Of a DNA stretch of 44,536 nucleotides, positions 1 to 8,285 are shown in pieces. This DNA is from CAZWZG01 sp964638245 (GTDB taxonomy: Bacteria > Pseudomonadota > Alphaproteobacteria > Rhodobacterales > Rhodobacteraceae): NCBI GenBank assembly GCA_964638245.1, contig CAZWZG010000005.1, positions 1-44,536 of the forward strand, read 5' to 3'. The notes beneath the pieces are model-generated. The model worked only from the letters and a program-made list of their open reading frames with translations. It had not been told where the DNA came from and searched no databases. Position numbers and translations under genes: made by a program. How positions within the stretch are numbered: the stretch's first letter is position 1; every line of letters starts with the position of its first letter.

Positions 1-265
1 CCATCATCTGGTGCGACCGGACGATCATGTCCTTGATCGTCTTGTTCAGCGCGTGGCCGATATGGAGGTGGCCGTTGGCGTAAGGAGGGCCGTCGTGGAG
101 CGTGAACGGATCGCGCCCTTCCTTTTCTCGCAGGCGGTCGTAAACACCGATCTTTTCCCACCGGGCCAGCCAATCGGGTTCGCGTTTTGGAAGGCCCGCG
201 CGCATCGGGAAATCGGTCTGCGGCAGGTTGAGCGTATCTTTGTAGTCAGGAGTCTCGGCGGACAT
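1..265 (-). CDS. ileS: Isoleucyl-tRNA synthetase, N-terminal fragment (cut by window edge)
   Basis: The first 88 codons of IleRS, the cytoplasmic class I enzyme that charges tRNA-Ile. The reading starts MSAETPDYKDTLNLPQ and runs into the class I signature HDGPPYANGHLHIGHALNKT, which contains the HIGH ATP-binding motif about 60 residues in, as expected for this family. The rest (editing domain, KMSKS loop, anticodon-binding region) lies beyond base 1. The start ATG is at 263-265. It is divergent from the PPOX gene at 446, with about 180 bases between them. The identification is secure because motif order and spacing are those of IleRS rather than ValRS or LeuRS. Confidence 0.93.
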   Translation of the reverse strand, partial: MSAETPDYKDTLNLPQTDFPMRAGLPKREPDWLARWEKIGVYDRLREKEGRDPFTLHDGPPYANGHLHIGHALNKTIKDMIVRSHQMM

Positions 266-445
266 AGGTCATCATCCGTAAAATAGGTCGTAGATCGTCT
301 AAGGGAGAGCGGCGCGGGGGTCCAGACGCCTTTGCCCGGCGGCTCTTCAGAGCGCCGGGGATATAATTCGTGCGATGATGACGAATACGTCTAACATGGG
401 CGCTCGTATAGGCCGCGACTGCGCACGGGGCAAGGAGCGAAAGCA

Positions 446-1078
446 ATGTATCAGCCAACCGAAATCCTGACGAACGAAGAGGAAATTCGGGCCATCGTGC
501 CAGATCAGTTTTCCTCCCAAACCGGAAAGGTTCTCGATCATATCGACGACCTTTGCCGGGTTTGGATCGAAGCCTCGACTTTCCTGACGATGGCGACAGT
601 CAGCGCGGCGGGTCGGGTTGACGTCTCGCCCAAGGGCGATCCGGCGGGTTTTGTCAGAGTTGTCGATGACAAGACACTGGCAATACCGGACCGGCCCGGA
701 AACCACCGGTTCGACTCGTTTCTCAACATTCTTGAGACGGGTCGGATTGGGCTTGTCTTCCTCGTACCACATCGCAACGAAGTGGTGCGGGTCAACGGCT
801 CGGCCCAAGTTGTGACAGACGCCGAGCTGATGGAGACCATGTCGATCAAAGGCCGAGTGCCCGTGATGGCCGTGCTCGTTCGCGTCGAAGAGGCGTTCTA
901 TCATTGCGGCAAAGCCGTCATCCGCTCCCGCTTATGGCATCCGGAGGAAGTGCCGCTCGCTAACGGATTGCCAACCTATGCCGAGGCGCTGAAGGCCCAT
1001 GGCACGCTGGCCGATGATCTAGATGACCTCGAGCGGCGCATGAAGAACAACGACGAAAACCGCCTCTATGACGAGTGA
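446..1078 (+). CDS. Pyridoxamine 5'-phosphate oxidase (PPOX) family FMN-binding protein
   Basis: A 210-residue soluble protein of the split-barrel PPOX flavoprotein superfamily, of the type annotated as MSMEG_1061-like FMN-dependent PPOX flavoprotein. Visible marks are the strand FLTMATVSAAGRVDVSPKGD near residues 48-67, the flavin-contacting segment around IPDRPGNHRFDS (residues 82-93), and VNGSAQVVTDAEL after residue 115. The substrate is unknown; members may reduce or bind flavin, F420 or heme-type ligands. The start is supported by AAGGAG about 8 bases before the ATG. Its stop is directly abutted by the convergent VIT1-like gene with no bases between, so no room exists for separate terminators outside the coding regions. 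Confidence 0.8.
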   Translation: MYQPTEILTNEEEIRAIVPDQFSSQTGKVLDHIDDLCRVWIEASTFLTMATVSAAGRVDVSPKGDPAGFVRVVDDKTLAIPDRPGNHRFDSFLNILETGRIGLVFLVPHRNEVVRVNGSAQVVTDAELMETMSIKGRVPVMAVLVRVEEAFYHCGKAVIRSRLWHPEEVPLANGLPTYAEALKAHGTLADDLDDLERRMKNNDENRLYDE

Positions 1079-1795
1079 TCACACGCTGAAAAGCGACCCG
1101 ACGAAATAGGCGATCCCAGCAGCGGCCCCGCCAATAAGGAGCGTCTCAAGTCCCGAGCGCCACCAAGGCGAAAGGGAAAAGCGGGACTTCAGCGCGCCAA
1201 TCGCGAAGAAAACCACGCCGGTCAGGGCAACGGACCAGTTGAACGAATATGGCAAAACGATCAGGAACGGCAGAAGTGGCACAAGCCCTGCAGCAAGGAA
1301 GGCAAAGAACGTCACCACCGCGGCCCGCATCGGATTGGGATCCACCGGAGACAGGCCGTATTCGTCGATCATCATCATATCGACCCAGCTTTCGCGATGC
1401 TTGGTGATGGCATCTGTTGCTTCTTCCAGAAGCGGACCGTCGAGCCCTTTGGCCGCAAGAATCTGGCGCAACTCCTCGCGCTCACCCTCCGGCTCTCGGT
1501 CTATCTGGCGATGCTCGTAGGCGCGCACGGTGCGGGCATAGTCAAGCTCGGCCTTCGTGCCAGAGTAATTGCCGGCGGCCATGGAAAAGCCGTCTGCCAA
1601 AACGTTTGCAACACCAAGCGCCACGATCACGCCTGTCGGCAAACCCGCGCCTGCAACACCCGCCACAATGGCGAAAGTCGTGACCGCGCCATCGATGGCG
1701 CCAAAAACTGTATCCTTGAGGTCGCCCCCTGTTTCGCGCGCCGCCTTCAGCCGCGCGGCGATCTCATCAGGGTCATGGCTATGTTCAAGCGACAT
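1079..1795 (-). CDS. VIT1/CCC1-family iron/manganese transporter
   Basis: A 238-residue membrane protein of the VIT1/CCC1 family, which moves Fe2+ or Mn2+ out of the cytoplasm in exchange for protons. The N-terminus has the family pattern DTVFGAIDGAVTTFAIVAGV (about residues 28-47, TM1), followed by a second helix with NVLADGFSMAAGNY. A charged Glu-rich segment (about residues 90-140, EYERHQ/EPEGEREELRQIL-like) corresponds to the metal-binding cytoplasmic domain between TM2 and TM3. Three further hydrophobic helices complete a five-helix topology. Metal choice cannot be read from sequence alone. It is convergent with the PPOX gene and stops one base after it. Confidence 0.85.
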   Translation of the reverse strand: MSLEHSHDPDEIAARLKAARETGGDLKDTVFGAIDGAVTTFAIVAGVAGAGLPTGVIVALGVANVLADGFSMAAGNYSGTKAELDYARTVRAYEHRQIDREPEGEREELRQILAAKGLDGPLLEEATDAITKHRESWVDMMMIDEYGLSPVDPNPMRAAVVTFFAFLAAGLVPLLPFLIVLPYSFNWSVALTGVVFFAIGALKSRFSLSPWWRSGLETLLIGGAAAGIAYFVGSLFSV

Positions 1796-1835
1796 GAGGC
1801 AAGGCTACACCGCCCTGCCCCATTTTTCCAAAGCC

Positions 1836-2537
1836 TCAGGCGTGTGCGCCAGATTTGATCTTGTTGGCAAAGTCGTGGTTCGTGTCGCGGTGTTCGGCCT
1901 CGTCGGCGCGCACCACGATCACCACGTCGCGCAAAGTCGCATCATCGGGCAGCTCCCAATAGTCCTTAGCGATTTGGGGCGCCGGAATATTCTCGACCTT
2001 TCCTGCATCGATCTGCTCAAGATACTGGGTATAGCTGATGACCGCTTCTTCCTCGAGATATCCGACAACACGGTGCGCAATGCGCGGCGTGAAGAGGTAC
2101 ATGAAGAAGAAGAAATTATAGAAGATCGCCTGCCCGACCATGATCACAATCCGCTCCAGCACGGTAGGCTGGGCGATGTGAATGAACGTCATGAGGTGCA
2201 TCCGCTCGTTCTCGGCCTCATCTAGAAGCTCACGGATCCAGCCTTCGTCGTCGCGGATATGACGGATCGACTTGAGGTGCTGAAGGAGCCCGCCGACCAT
2301 GCCCGGAACGGCTGCAACCGTTTCAAGAACAACAGCACGGTGGCCGTAGCGCTTGGCAAAGAACGCGTCGGCAAAGATGCGCATGAATTTAACCAGCCGA
2401 AACGCAATGTGGTCCCGAAAGTCCTGCGGCTCGTGATGGACAGCCAACTCGATGCTATCGACATGGCCCGATCCCTTTACGACACCTTTGTAAGCGGGTT
2501 CACCTAGATCGGCGTCTTCGGGCGTTTTCTGCAACAT
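1836..2537 (-). CDS. aox: Alternative oxidase (cyanide-insensitive ubiquinol oxidase)
   Basis: A 233-residue bacterial alternative oxidase, an interfacial di-iron quinol oxidase that passes electrons from ubiquinol to oxygen without pumping protons. All diagnostic motifs are present in order: LETVAAVPGMVGG, NERMHLM, LEEEAV and RADEAEHRD, supplying the Glu and His ligands of the di-iron centre. I chose the ATG at 2537 rather than the upstream in-frame start because AGGAGGTGCACT precedes it directly. It follows ycjF on the same strand with a 55-base gap, so it may be cotranscribed or have its own promoter. Bacterial AOX is often linked to nitric oxide or oxidative stress tolerance; that role is inference here. 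Confidence 0.95.
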   Translation of the reverse strand: MLQKTPEDADLGEPAYKGVVKGSGHVDSIELAVHHEPQDFRDHIAFRLVKFMRIFADAFFAKRYGHRAVVLETVAAVPGMVGGLLQHLKSIRHIRDDEGWIRELLDEAENERMHLMTFIHIAQPTVLERIVIMVGQAIFYNFFFFMYLFTPRIAHRVVGYLEEEAVISYTQYLEQIDAGKVENIPAPQIAKDYWELPDDATLRDVVIVVRADEAEHRDTNHDFANKIKSGAHA

Positions 2538-2592
2538 AGTGCACCTCCTGATTGGGAGATCGTGCAAATGCAGAAAACTTCAAGCCGATGCG

Positions 2593-3603
2593 TCAATTTG
2601 TGCTGGTTTTTTCCCCAAAACCGCTGAACAGGCCCGCCAAAGCACGACGAACGAGAGCGGTGATGCGTGGACGCTCGGTTTCGGTAAAGGGAAGCGGACG
2701 ACAAACCTCGATTGCCGCGACGCCAACCCGAGCCGTCAATGCCCCGTTGATGACCCCTTCGCCAAAGCGACGCGAGACTTTGGCAAGAACGCCGCCACCC
2801 GCGACGCTGCCGATCAGATCGTCGCCTACGGCGACCGCACCGGTGGCAACAAGATGCGCAAACACCGCGCGCGTCAGGCGCCAACTGGATATTGTGCCCC
2901 CCCGCCCACCATAGAGTTCGGCAATACGACGGATCATGCGCAGGTTTGCGGTTAGCGCTGCAACCACGTCAGCCAGCGCAAGGGGCACAAGCGCTGTCAC
3001 AGTCGCGACTTGGCGCGCGGCGGCTTCGACCTCTTGCGTGGCTTGGGCGTCGATGGGGACGAGGAACTCGCGCTCCACCAAGCCCAGCACCGCATCCGCA
3101 TCCAGCTGTTCAGCCATCCGTTCCGTGTAGCGTTGACGCGCCCATTTCAGGTCCTCGCGCCCGGAATACAGTCGCGCCACACGGTCGGCTACGGATTTCG
3201 CCTCCGCCAGATCGGCCCCTGCAAGAGCTTGCTCGGCCCTTGTTTGCAGCCCATCAATCCGTTGCAAGCGTGACAGCGCGGCGACTTCGCGAAACGCGAT
3301 AAGGGTCAAAACCGTCAAAAACGCCAGCAAGAGCGCGGAGGCAACCGCGCCCAAGGCCGGGTTCTGCGCCACTAGATTGGTCACAAAGTTCCATGCGGAG
3401 ATGGACGCAACGAACGTCACGATCGCCAGAAGCAGCCGCCAAAACCACATGGCCAGGGCGCTCGGTCGACGCGCGGCCAGCGTAGCCACGGTTTGCATCG
3501 CGCGTCCCTCGGGCGGGGCAATCTCGGCTACGGGCGCTGCCTCGGCCGGCGACGGGCTGTCGTCGTCAAGTTCGATCACAACAGGGCCGGGTTTGTCGGT
3601 CAT
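2593..3603 (-). CDS. ycjF: YcjF-family inner-membrane protein (TIGR01620/DUF697)
   Basis: A 336-residue protein matching the YcjF/TIGR01620 architecture. A variable acidic N-terminus is followed by two closely spaced transmembrane helices (about residues 50-70 and 82-103), then a helical region and the C-terminal DUF697 part (about residues 195-335) with the Gly-rich ELYGGRGGTISSWRL segment. The function of the family is not known; the gene is widely paired with ycjX, as here, where its ATG overlaps the ycjX stop by ATGA (3600-3603). The tight overlap indicates translational coupling. In E. coli the pair belongs to the phage-shock/heat-shock neighbourhood, but no psp genes are visible here. 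Confidence 0.85.
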   Translation of the reverse strand: MTDKPGPVVIELDDDSPSPAEAAPVAEIAPPEGRAMQTVATLAARRPSALAMWFWRLLLAIVTFVASISAWNFVTNLVAQNPALGAVASALLLAFLTVLTLIAFREVAALSRLQRIDGLQTRAEQALAGADLAEAKSVADRVARLYSGREDLKWARQRYTERMAEQLDADAVLGLVEREFLVPIDAQATQEVEAAARQVATVTALVPLALADVVAALTANLRMIRRIAELYGGRGGTISSWRLTRAVFAHLVATGAVAVGDDLIGSVAGGGVLAKVSRRFGEGVINGALTARVGVAAIEVCRPLPFTETERPRITALVRRALAGLFSGFGEKTSTN

Positions 3604-5012
3604 AGCCGGTCTCCAATCAGGAATTCAGCGGCCCGGTCAAGCCGGATATGGGGTGGCCCCTCTCCGGGTTTGAGTGAAACGGGCTGGGGGTCAAAGCGCA
3701 TCTGGCCGTAGTCCCCCGACAGCCACGCGTCTGCGCCCTGCCGCGCGGGCGTCAGCAAGGCCCCCGGATCGATGGGAAGATCGCCGGGGTAAAAGGCAGC
3801 CGATTTGCCGGTTTCGCTCAGCACGCCGCGGACCATGGCAAGCTCGTCACCATTGACAGTTCGCGTCTCTTCCGTGGTCGCGCGCAAGCTGGCGATGGCC
3901 ATCGCTCGCGTCTTGGCCCCGGCATATTGAGCCCGGCCCAAGGCATCTTTCAAAAGCGCTTCGGCAAAGCCCGTCATCGCCGGGTGCTGTGTGTGGTGAA
4001 GGTGATCTGCCTTGGTCGCAGCAACCAAAATGCGTTCAACACGCTTGCCGGTCAGAAGGCTGTTCAGAAATGAATTTCGCCCCGGGCGGAACGTCGACAG
4101 AATGCCGCCCAGCGCCAATCGCATATCCTCGACCGCTTGCGGGCCGGCATGGATCGCACCCAAAGCGTTCACGAGCACGACCTGCCGGTCGATCCGTTGA
4201 AAGTGCTCGCGAAAGAACGGTTTGACCACCTCACGCTTATAGGCCTCAAAGCGGCGTGAAAATTCTCGCGCAAGACTGCGGCGCACATCGCCGCCCGGTG
4301 AAAGCGGTGCGAAAGTCAGGACCGGCGATCCGGCAAGGTCGCCGGGCAAAAGAAAGCGCCCGGGCGTGCAGTCGGAAAACCCGTCCTCACGCGCCGCATT
4401 GAGGTATTGCGTGAACGCGTCCGCCAAAGCCTTGGCTGCTGGTTCGTTAAGACGGGCCTTTGGATCTGTCTCCTTCAAAAGCCCTAGAAACGCCTCGGCC
4501 TGAGGGCGATGTTCAATTCGTTTCAAGGTCTCGGCGGACCATTCCTCGAACGACTGGTCCAACAGGCCGAGATCAAGCAGCCATTCGCCAGGGTAGTCCA
4601 CGATATCAAGATGCAGCGTGCGCGGCCCCTGCAGCCCACCCAAAAGGCCAGACGGGCGCACCTTGAAGGACAGCCGCAACTCACTGATGGCACGCGTACT
4701 GTCGGGCCAATGGGGCTGGGGGCCAGTCATGGCGCCCAAATGTGTCTCGAAATCGAACCGAGGCACCGTGTCGTCGGGCTGCGGCTGAAGATAGGCCGCT
4801 TCGATGCGACCCTCGGAATGGGCTGACAGTCCACCCATTCGGGCGCGGTTCATCAGATTGGCGACCAGCGAGGTGATAAAAATCGTTTTGCCCGAACGGG
4901 ACAGACCCGTGACCCCAAGGCGCAAAACCGGTTCGAAAAACGCTTCGGAGACAGTACTGGTCACTCCTTCGACGCCACGGGCAATGCCGTCCGCTATATC
5001 ACCTATGATCAC
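3600..5012 (-). CDS. ycjX: YcjX-family P-loop NTPase (DUF463)
   Basis: A 470-residue nucleotide-binding protein of the YcjX/DUF463 family. The P-loop GLSRSGKTIFITSL lies at about residues 35-48, and other family marks include LDIVDYPGEWLLDL near residue 130 (a switch II-like DxxG region) and ATKADHLHH near residue 335 (TKxD nucleotide-specificity motif). Family members are predicted GTPases acting at the membrane with YcjF; the substrate process is unknown. The start is GTG at 5012, preceded by AAGGTGAGACGAT; an ATG two bases upstream is out of frame. It is divergent from truA with about 100 bases between. Confidence 0.88.
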   Translation of the reverse strand: MIIGDIADGIARGVEGVTSTVSEAFFEPVLRLGVTGLSRSGKTIFITSLVANLMNRARMGGLSAHSEGRIEAAYLQPQPDDTVPRFDFETHLGAMTGPQPHWPDSTRAISELRLSFKVRPSGLLGGLQGPRTLHLDIVDYPGEWLLDLGLLDQSFEEWSAETLKRIEHRPQAEAFLGLLKETDPKARLNEPAAKALADAFTQYLNAAREDGFSDCTPGRFLLPGDLAGSPVLTFAPLSPGGDVRRSLAREFSRRFEAYKREVVKPFFREHFQRIDRQVVLVNALGAIHAGPQAVEDMRLALGGILSTFRPGRNSFLNSLLTGKRVERILVAATKADHLHHTQHPAMTGFAEALLKDALGRAQYAGAKTRAMAIASLRATTEETRTVNGDELAMVRGVLSETGKSAAFYPGDLPIDPGALLTPARQGADAWLSGDYGQMRFDPQPVSLKPGEGPPHIRLDRAAEFLIGDRL

Positions 5013-5114
5013 ATCGTCTCACCTTGTTCCGCCTTTCCCACATAAGGCGTGGCGGCGGAGCGTACCAGTCCCCGCGCCGTTGCCCTTACCGTTGTGGGCC
5101 GCTATGGGGCGCGC

Positions 5115-5675
5115 ATGCCGCGCTATGCTTTGAAAATCGAGTACCACGGGGGGCCCTTTTCCGGCTGGCAGCGTCAGGATGGTCCCCGCACGGTTCAAGG
5201 CGCCGTTGAAGCCGCAATCGAAAAGATCGAACCGGGACTTGGATCAATCGCTGCAGCGGGGCGCACAGATGCTGGCGTGCATGCATTTGCGCAAGTGGCC
5301 ATGGTCGAGACGGTCAAGGATTGGGATCCGTTCAGATTATCGGAGGCGCTCAATTATCACCTCAAGCCGGATCCGATAGCCATTCTGGATGCGGCCGCCG
5401 TTGCGGATGACTGGCACCCCCGCTTTGACGCGGTTGAACGGTCNNNNNNNNNNNNNNNNNNNNNNNNNNNNNNNNNNNNNNNNNNNNNNNNNNNNNNNNN
5501 NNNNNNNNNNNNNNNNNNNNNNNNNNNNNNNNNNNNNNNNNNNGGCGCATGGACGCCCGATGACGTTACGGACGCGCTCGAATCAAGGAATCGCGCGGCC
5601 TGCGGACCGGTCGCGCCACCGGATGGCCTTTATTTGAGTGGCGTTCGCTACGAAATCGACCCGTTTGATCGCTGA
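5115..5675 (+). CDS. truA: tRNA pseudouridine(38-40) synthase TruA, interrupted by an assembly gap
   Basis: TruA converts U38-40 in the anticodon arm of tRNAs to pseudouridine. The start ATG at 5115 gives MPRYALKIEYHGGPFSGWQR, the usual TruA N-terminus, and the catalytic motif GRTDAGVHA with its Asp follows about 50 residues later. The C-terminus WTPDDVTDALESRNRAACG and PPDGLYLSGVRY is also typical. Between them lies a run of 100 N. About 153 residues are visible while TruA proteins are about 245-270 long, so the true gap is likely near 300 bases. The two halves happen to remain in the same frame across the placeholder. There is no sign that the gene itself is broken. Confidence 0.93.
   Translation: MPRYALKIEYHGGPFSGWQRQDGPRTVQGAVEAAIEKIEPGLGSIAAAGRTDAGVHAFAQVAMVETVKDWDPFRLSEALNYHLKPDPIAILDAAAVADDWHPRFDAVERXXXXXXXXXXXXXXXXXXXXXXXXXXXXXXXXXXGAWTPDDVTDALESRNRAACGPVAPPDGLYLSGVRYEIDPFDR
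5444..5543. other. Assembly gap of exactly 100 N inside truA
   Basis: One hundred undetermined bases. The round number marks a scaffold placeholder of unknown size. Comparing the visible TruA residues with the normal length of the family suggests about 300 bases are actually missing. Confidence 0.97.
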
Positions 5676-5802
5676 GCCGGGACAAAACCCGCCTCACCGG
5701 CTTCGACTGTTTCCGAATCCGGGGATCATTTACCTTAAACCCGTCATCAAATGGCCCGACCGGCCCGGCATAACATCCTCAACGTAACGAGGAGAAGTTG
5801 TG

Positions 5803-5964
5803 ATGAGTATCCTGAACGCAGTCAGCTTTGACGCCATCATTGTGTCGGCCATCGCTTGCCTGGCAATGCGCGAAGTTTTCTACATCGTCTTGCCAGAAAG
5901 CATGGTCGGCCCGGGCGGCTGGATCATCGATACCGGACCAGAAGAAGCCTACTGGGAAGAGTGA
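5803..5964 (+). CDS. Small hypothetical protein (53 residues)
   Basis: An ORF of 53 codons preceded by GGAG at about 9 bases from the ATG. The protein begins MSILNAVSFDAIIVSAIACL and continues with a hydrophobic stretch to about residue 31 (VFYIVLP), then a Gly/Pro turn and an acidic end, GPEEAYWEE. It may be a single-pass small membrane protein, but I do not recognise it. An in-frame GTG lies directly before the ATG (5800). It sits alone between truA and the convergent DUF4198 gene, whose stop is 6 bases away. The codons end mostly in G or C, which supports real coding, but 53 codons is short. Confidence 0.55.
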   Translation: MSILNAVSFDAIIVSAIACLAMREVFYIVLPESMVGPGGWIIDTGPEEAYWEE

Positions 5965-5970
5965 TCGCGC

Positions 5971-6783
5971 CTACTCTGGGACCGCGAAGGTCAGGTTCGC
6001 CCAGAGGGTTTCCCACACTGCGCCGCGGTCTTGAGCCAGCGTCCCCTCCGGTTCGCGAAAGACCACCGAGTCCAGCATATACGTATGCCCTGCCTTGACC
6101 GGCACTGTGGCGATGCCTTCTGAATCGGTCCGCAAACGCGTGACCGTGACCTGCCCGTCCGGGGCCTTTTCATATACCTCGAGCTGTTCGACGCGGCGCG
6201 GCTCACCTTGGTAGAGAACCTGGACGGGCAGGCCCTTATCCGAATCATCGGTATAGGGGTTCGCAAGCGCGACAATTTCGGTGAGCAACCCGTAGTTGCG
6301 ATCCTGCCCGGCACCATCCCCCACGGCGATCAAAGATTTGGCATAGCGCGAATAGGCTTCGACGAAGTCGGTTTCGGGCAATCCGCGCTCGCGATGCTGC
6401 CGCAATGCCCATGGGGCATCCTTGTGCATGGCAAACGCCACGAATTTCGCCCATTCCTTGTAGGTCAAAACGCTGTCTGTTGTGACGTACAACGCGACAT
6501 TCAGTCCTTCGGATATTGGCAGCTGGTTCAGCGCGGGCCGATCCCCGATCCTGCCGTCGACCGGCGCGACATCTTCGCCCTGCGCGAGGACAAACTGACG
6601 GAAACGCTGGGGAAAATAAGACGATGCGGAGCCTTCGAAATCAGTGCCTACGCGCAGGTTAGCGACTACTGCCCCACCGGGATCAATAAAATAAATAGTC
6701 GGATCAATCCAAAACTCGTGGCCCTGCGCCATGTTACCCGCTAGAAAGACTTTTGCGGTAAGCAACAGGATGGCGGCACGCAT
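5971..6783 (-). CDS. DUF4198-domain periplasmic protein
   Basis: A 270-residue exported protein. Residues 1-20 form a signal peptide (MRAAILLLTAKVFLAGNMAQ), and the mature protein would begin with HEFWIDP, the characteristic start of DUF4198 proteins. The C-terminal part (about residues 195-265) contains the family's beta-rich region with TDSEGIATVPVKAGHTYMLD. DUF4198 proteins are often next to metal uptake genes and are thought to handle divalent metals such as Ni or Co in the periplasm, but direct proof for this member is lacking. GGAG lies seven bases before the ATG. The start codon overlaps that of the divergent HupE/UreJ-like gene in one CATG (6781-6784). Confidence 0.82.
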   Translation of the reverse strand: MRAAILLLTAKVFLAGNMAQGHEFWIDPTIYFIDPGGAVVANLRVGTDFEGSASSYFPQRFRQFVLAQGEDVAPVDGRIGDRPALNQLPISEGLNVALYVTTDSVLTYKEWAKFVAFAMHKDAPWALRQHRERGLPETDFVEAYSRYAKSLIAVGDGAGQDRNYGLLTEIVALANPYTDDSDKGLPVQVLYQGEPRRVEQLEVYEKAPDGQVTVTRLRTDSEGIATVPVKAGHTYMLDSVVFREPEGTLAQDRGAVWETLWANLTFAVPE

Positions 6784-8236
6784 GAAAAAACTCCAAGTTT
6801 GTTTAAGCTTAGCCCTGAGGGTGACCTGGGTGGCGCTGATGTCAAGCTTTTTGGCGTTCCCGAGCTCGGGGGCGAAGGCTCACGAGATAGAACCAGCAAT
6901 TGCGGACTTCACGATCGAAGAAGGTCAGGTGGCGATGGCACTGCGCTGGACGATTGAGGCGCCGCTCGCCAATCTCGACTTTCGCGGCATTACAAACACC
7001 AACGATGCGTCGGGTGCGGATGTCTATGACGAGTTTCGAGCGTTGGCTCCAGCTGCGCTGAACGAGGCGTTTCGCGAAAGCTGGCCGCAAATTGCGACGA
7101 ATATCACGTTATTGGCTGGGGAAACGCGGCTTTCGCCTGAGATCACGCTGATCGAGATCCCCGAACTTGGAAATTTCGAGCTGGCGCGGACCTCCGTGCT
7201 CTATCTGGAGGCGGAGCTACCGGAGGGGGCCGAGACGATCCAGTTCGGTTGGACGCCCGCATATGGCGCACTTGTAGTGCGTCAGATGGGCATTGAGGAT
7301 GGCTACACAGGCTTTCTAGTCAACGGCGATCTGACCGATCCAATCCCGATTTCAGGGAATTTCAACGAGACGGCCATGGGCGCGTTCGGGAGCTTTGTTC
7401 TTGTTGGGTTTTACCATATTATCCCTCTGGGGCTGGATCATATCCTTTTCGTTCTGGGCCTTTTCTTTCTTGCGGCGCGCCTGAAACCGCTCCTTTGGCA
7501 GGTGACGGCGTTCACGCTGGCGCACACAGTGACGCTTGCGCTCGGGGCTACGGGGGTCATCGATTTTGGTGAAAATATCTGGATCGTCGAAGCGCTGATT
7601 GCGGCATCGATCATCTATGTTGGAATCGAAAACGTGCTGACGAAAGAGCTGAAGCCCTGGCGGCCCGCGATCATCTTTGCATTCGGCCTGCTCCACGGGT
7701 TCGGGTTTGCGAGCGTGCTGCAGGACTTCGGTCTGGGCGAATCGTATTTCGTACCCAAGCTGATCGGATTCAACTTGGGTGTTGAAATCGGCCAGTTGGC
7801 GGTGATTGCGGCGGCTTGGATTGCACTTGGCATGTGGTTTGCCAAGGAGAGCTGGTACAAGGCGCGGCTGGCGGCGCCGGTGTCGATTGGCATCGCTGTT
7901 ATTGCGTTCTTCTGGTTGCTAGAGCGGACGGGCGTTGTGGGGGCCGATGGCATCTGGGCGCCGATTTCCGCGATTGCGGAAGGCGAACTGGCGGTTTGGC
8001 CGGCGGCGATTACGGCGGGAGCGATTATCGCTGTCGCCACCGTGCTGGGAATCTTGTCTGAAGGTGCGCGCAACGTGGCCGGGTTCGCAACTTCGTTTGC
8101 AGGCTTCATCGCGGTGACGGCGACGTTCACCGCCGGTGCTTATCCGGTGATGATCGGGCTGGTGATCCTCTGGGTGGTTGCGCTTTTGGCGCAGACGCAC
8201 GTGCGGCCCGAATCGGGCGCAGCGCAGGAAGCATGA
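6782..8236 (+). CDS. HupE/UreJ-family membrane protein with large periplasmic N-domain
   Basis: A 484-residue protein with a signal peptide (about residues 1-34, ending SSGAKA), a periplasmic domain to about residue 200, then a HupE/UreJ-type membrane domain. The membrane part opens with GFYHIIPLGLDHILFVLGLF and carries AHTVTLAL and LLHGFGFASVL, giving the conserved His residues proposed to bind Ni or Co. About eight hydrophobic helices are visible. The last 90 residues add three more helices. In-frame ATGs at 6731 and 6770 are alternatives; I prefer 6782 because it gives a clean signal peptide. It probably works with the divergent DUF4198 protein as a metal permease; that pairing is inference. 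Confidence 0.82.
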   Translation: MKKLQVCLSLALRVTWVALMSSFLAFPSSGAKAHEIEPAIADFTIEEGQVAMALRWTIEAPLANLDFRGITNTNDASGADVYDEFRALAPAALNEAFRESWPQIATNITLLAGETRLSPEITLIEIPELGNFELARTSVLYLEAELPEGAETIQFGWTPAYGALVVRQMGIEDGYTGFLVNGDLTDPIPISGNFNETAMGAFGSFVLVGFYHIIPLGLDHILFVLGLFFLAARLKPLLWQVTAFTLAHTVTLALGATGVIDFGENIWIVEALIAASIIYVGIENVLTKELKPWRPAIIFAFGLLHGFGFASVLQDFGLGESYFVPKLIGFNLGVEIGQLAVIAAAWIALGMWFAKESWYKARLAAPVSIGIAVIAFFWLLERTGVVGADGIWAPISAIAEGELAVWPAAITAGAIIAVATVLGILSEGARNVAGFATSFAGFIAVTATFTAGAYPVMIGLVILWVVALLAQTHVRPESGAAQEA

Positions 8237-8255
8237 TAGACTAAGCTCCCATGCA

Positions 8256-8285
8256 AGGCCCGGCCGAGTTCCGCAGGGCTTTTTT
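8256..8285 (+). terminator. Probable rho-independent terminator after the HupE/UreJ-like gene
   Basis: AGGCCC pairs with GGGCTT (one G-T pair) around a 14-base loop and is followed at once by six T residues. It lies 20 bases after the HupE/UreJ stop and reaches the stop codon of convergent glpK. Confidence 0.5.
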
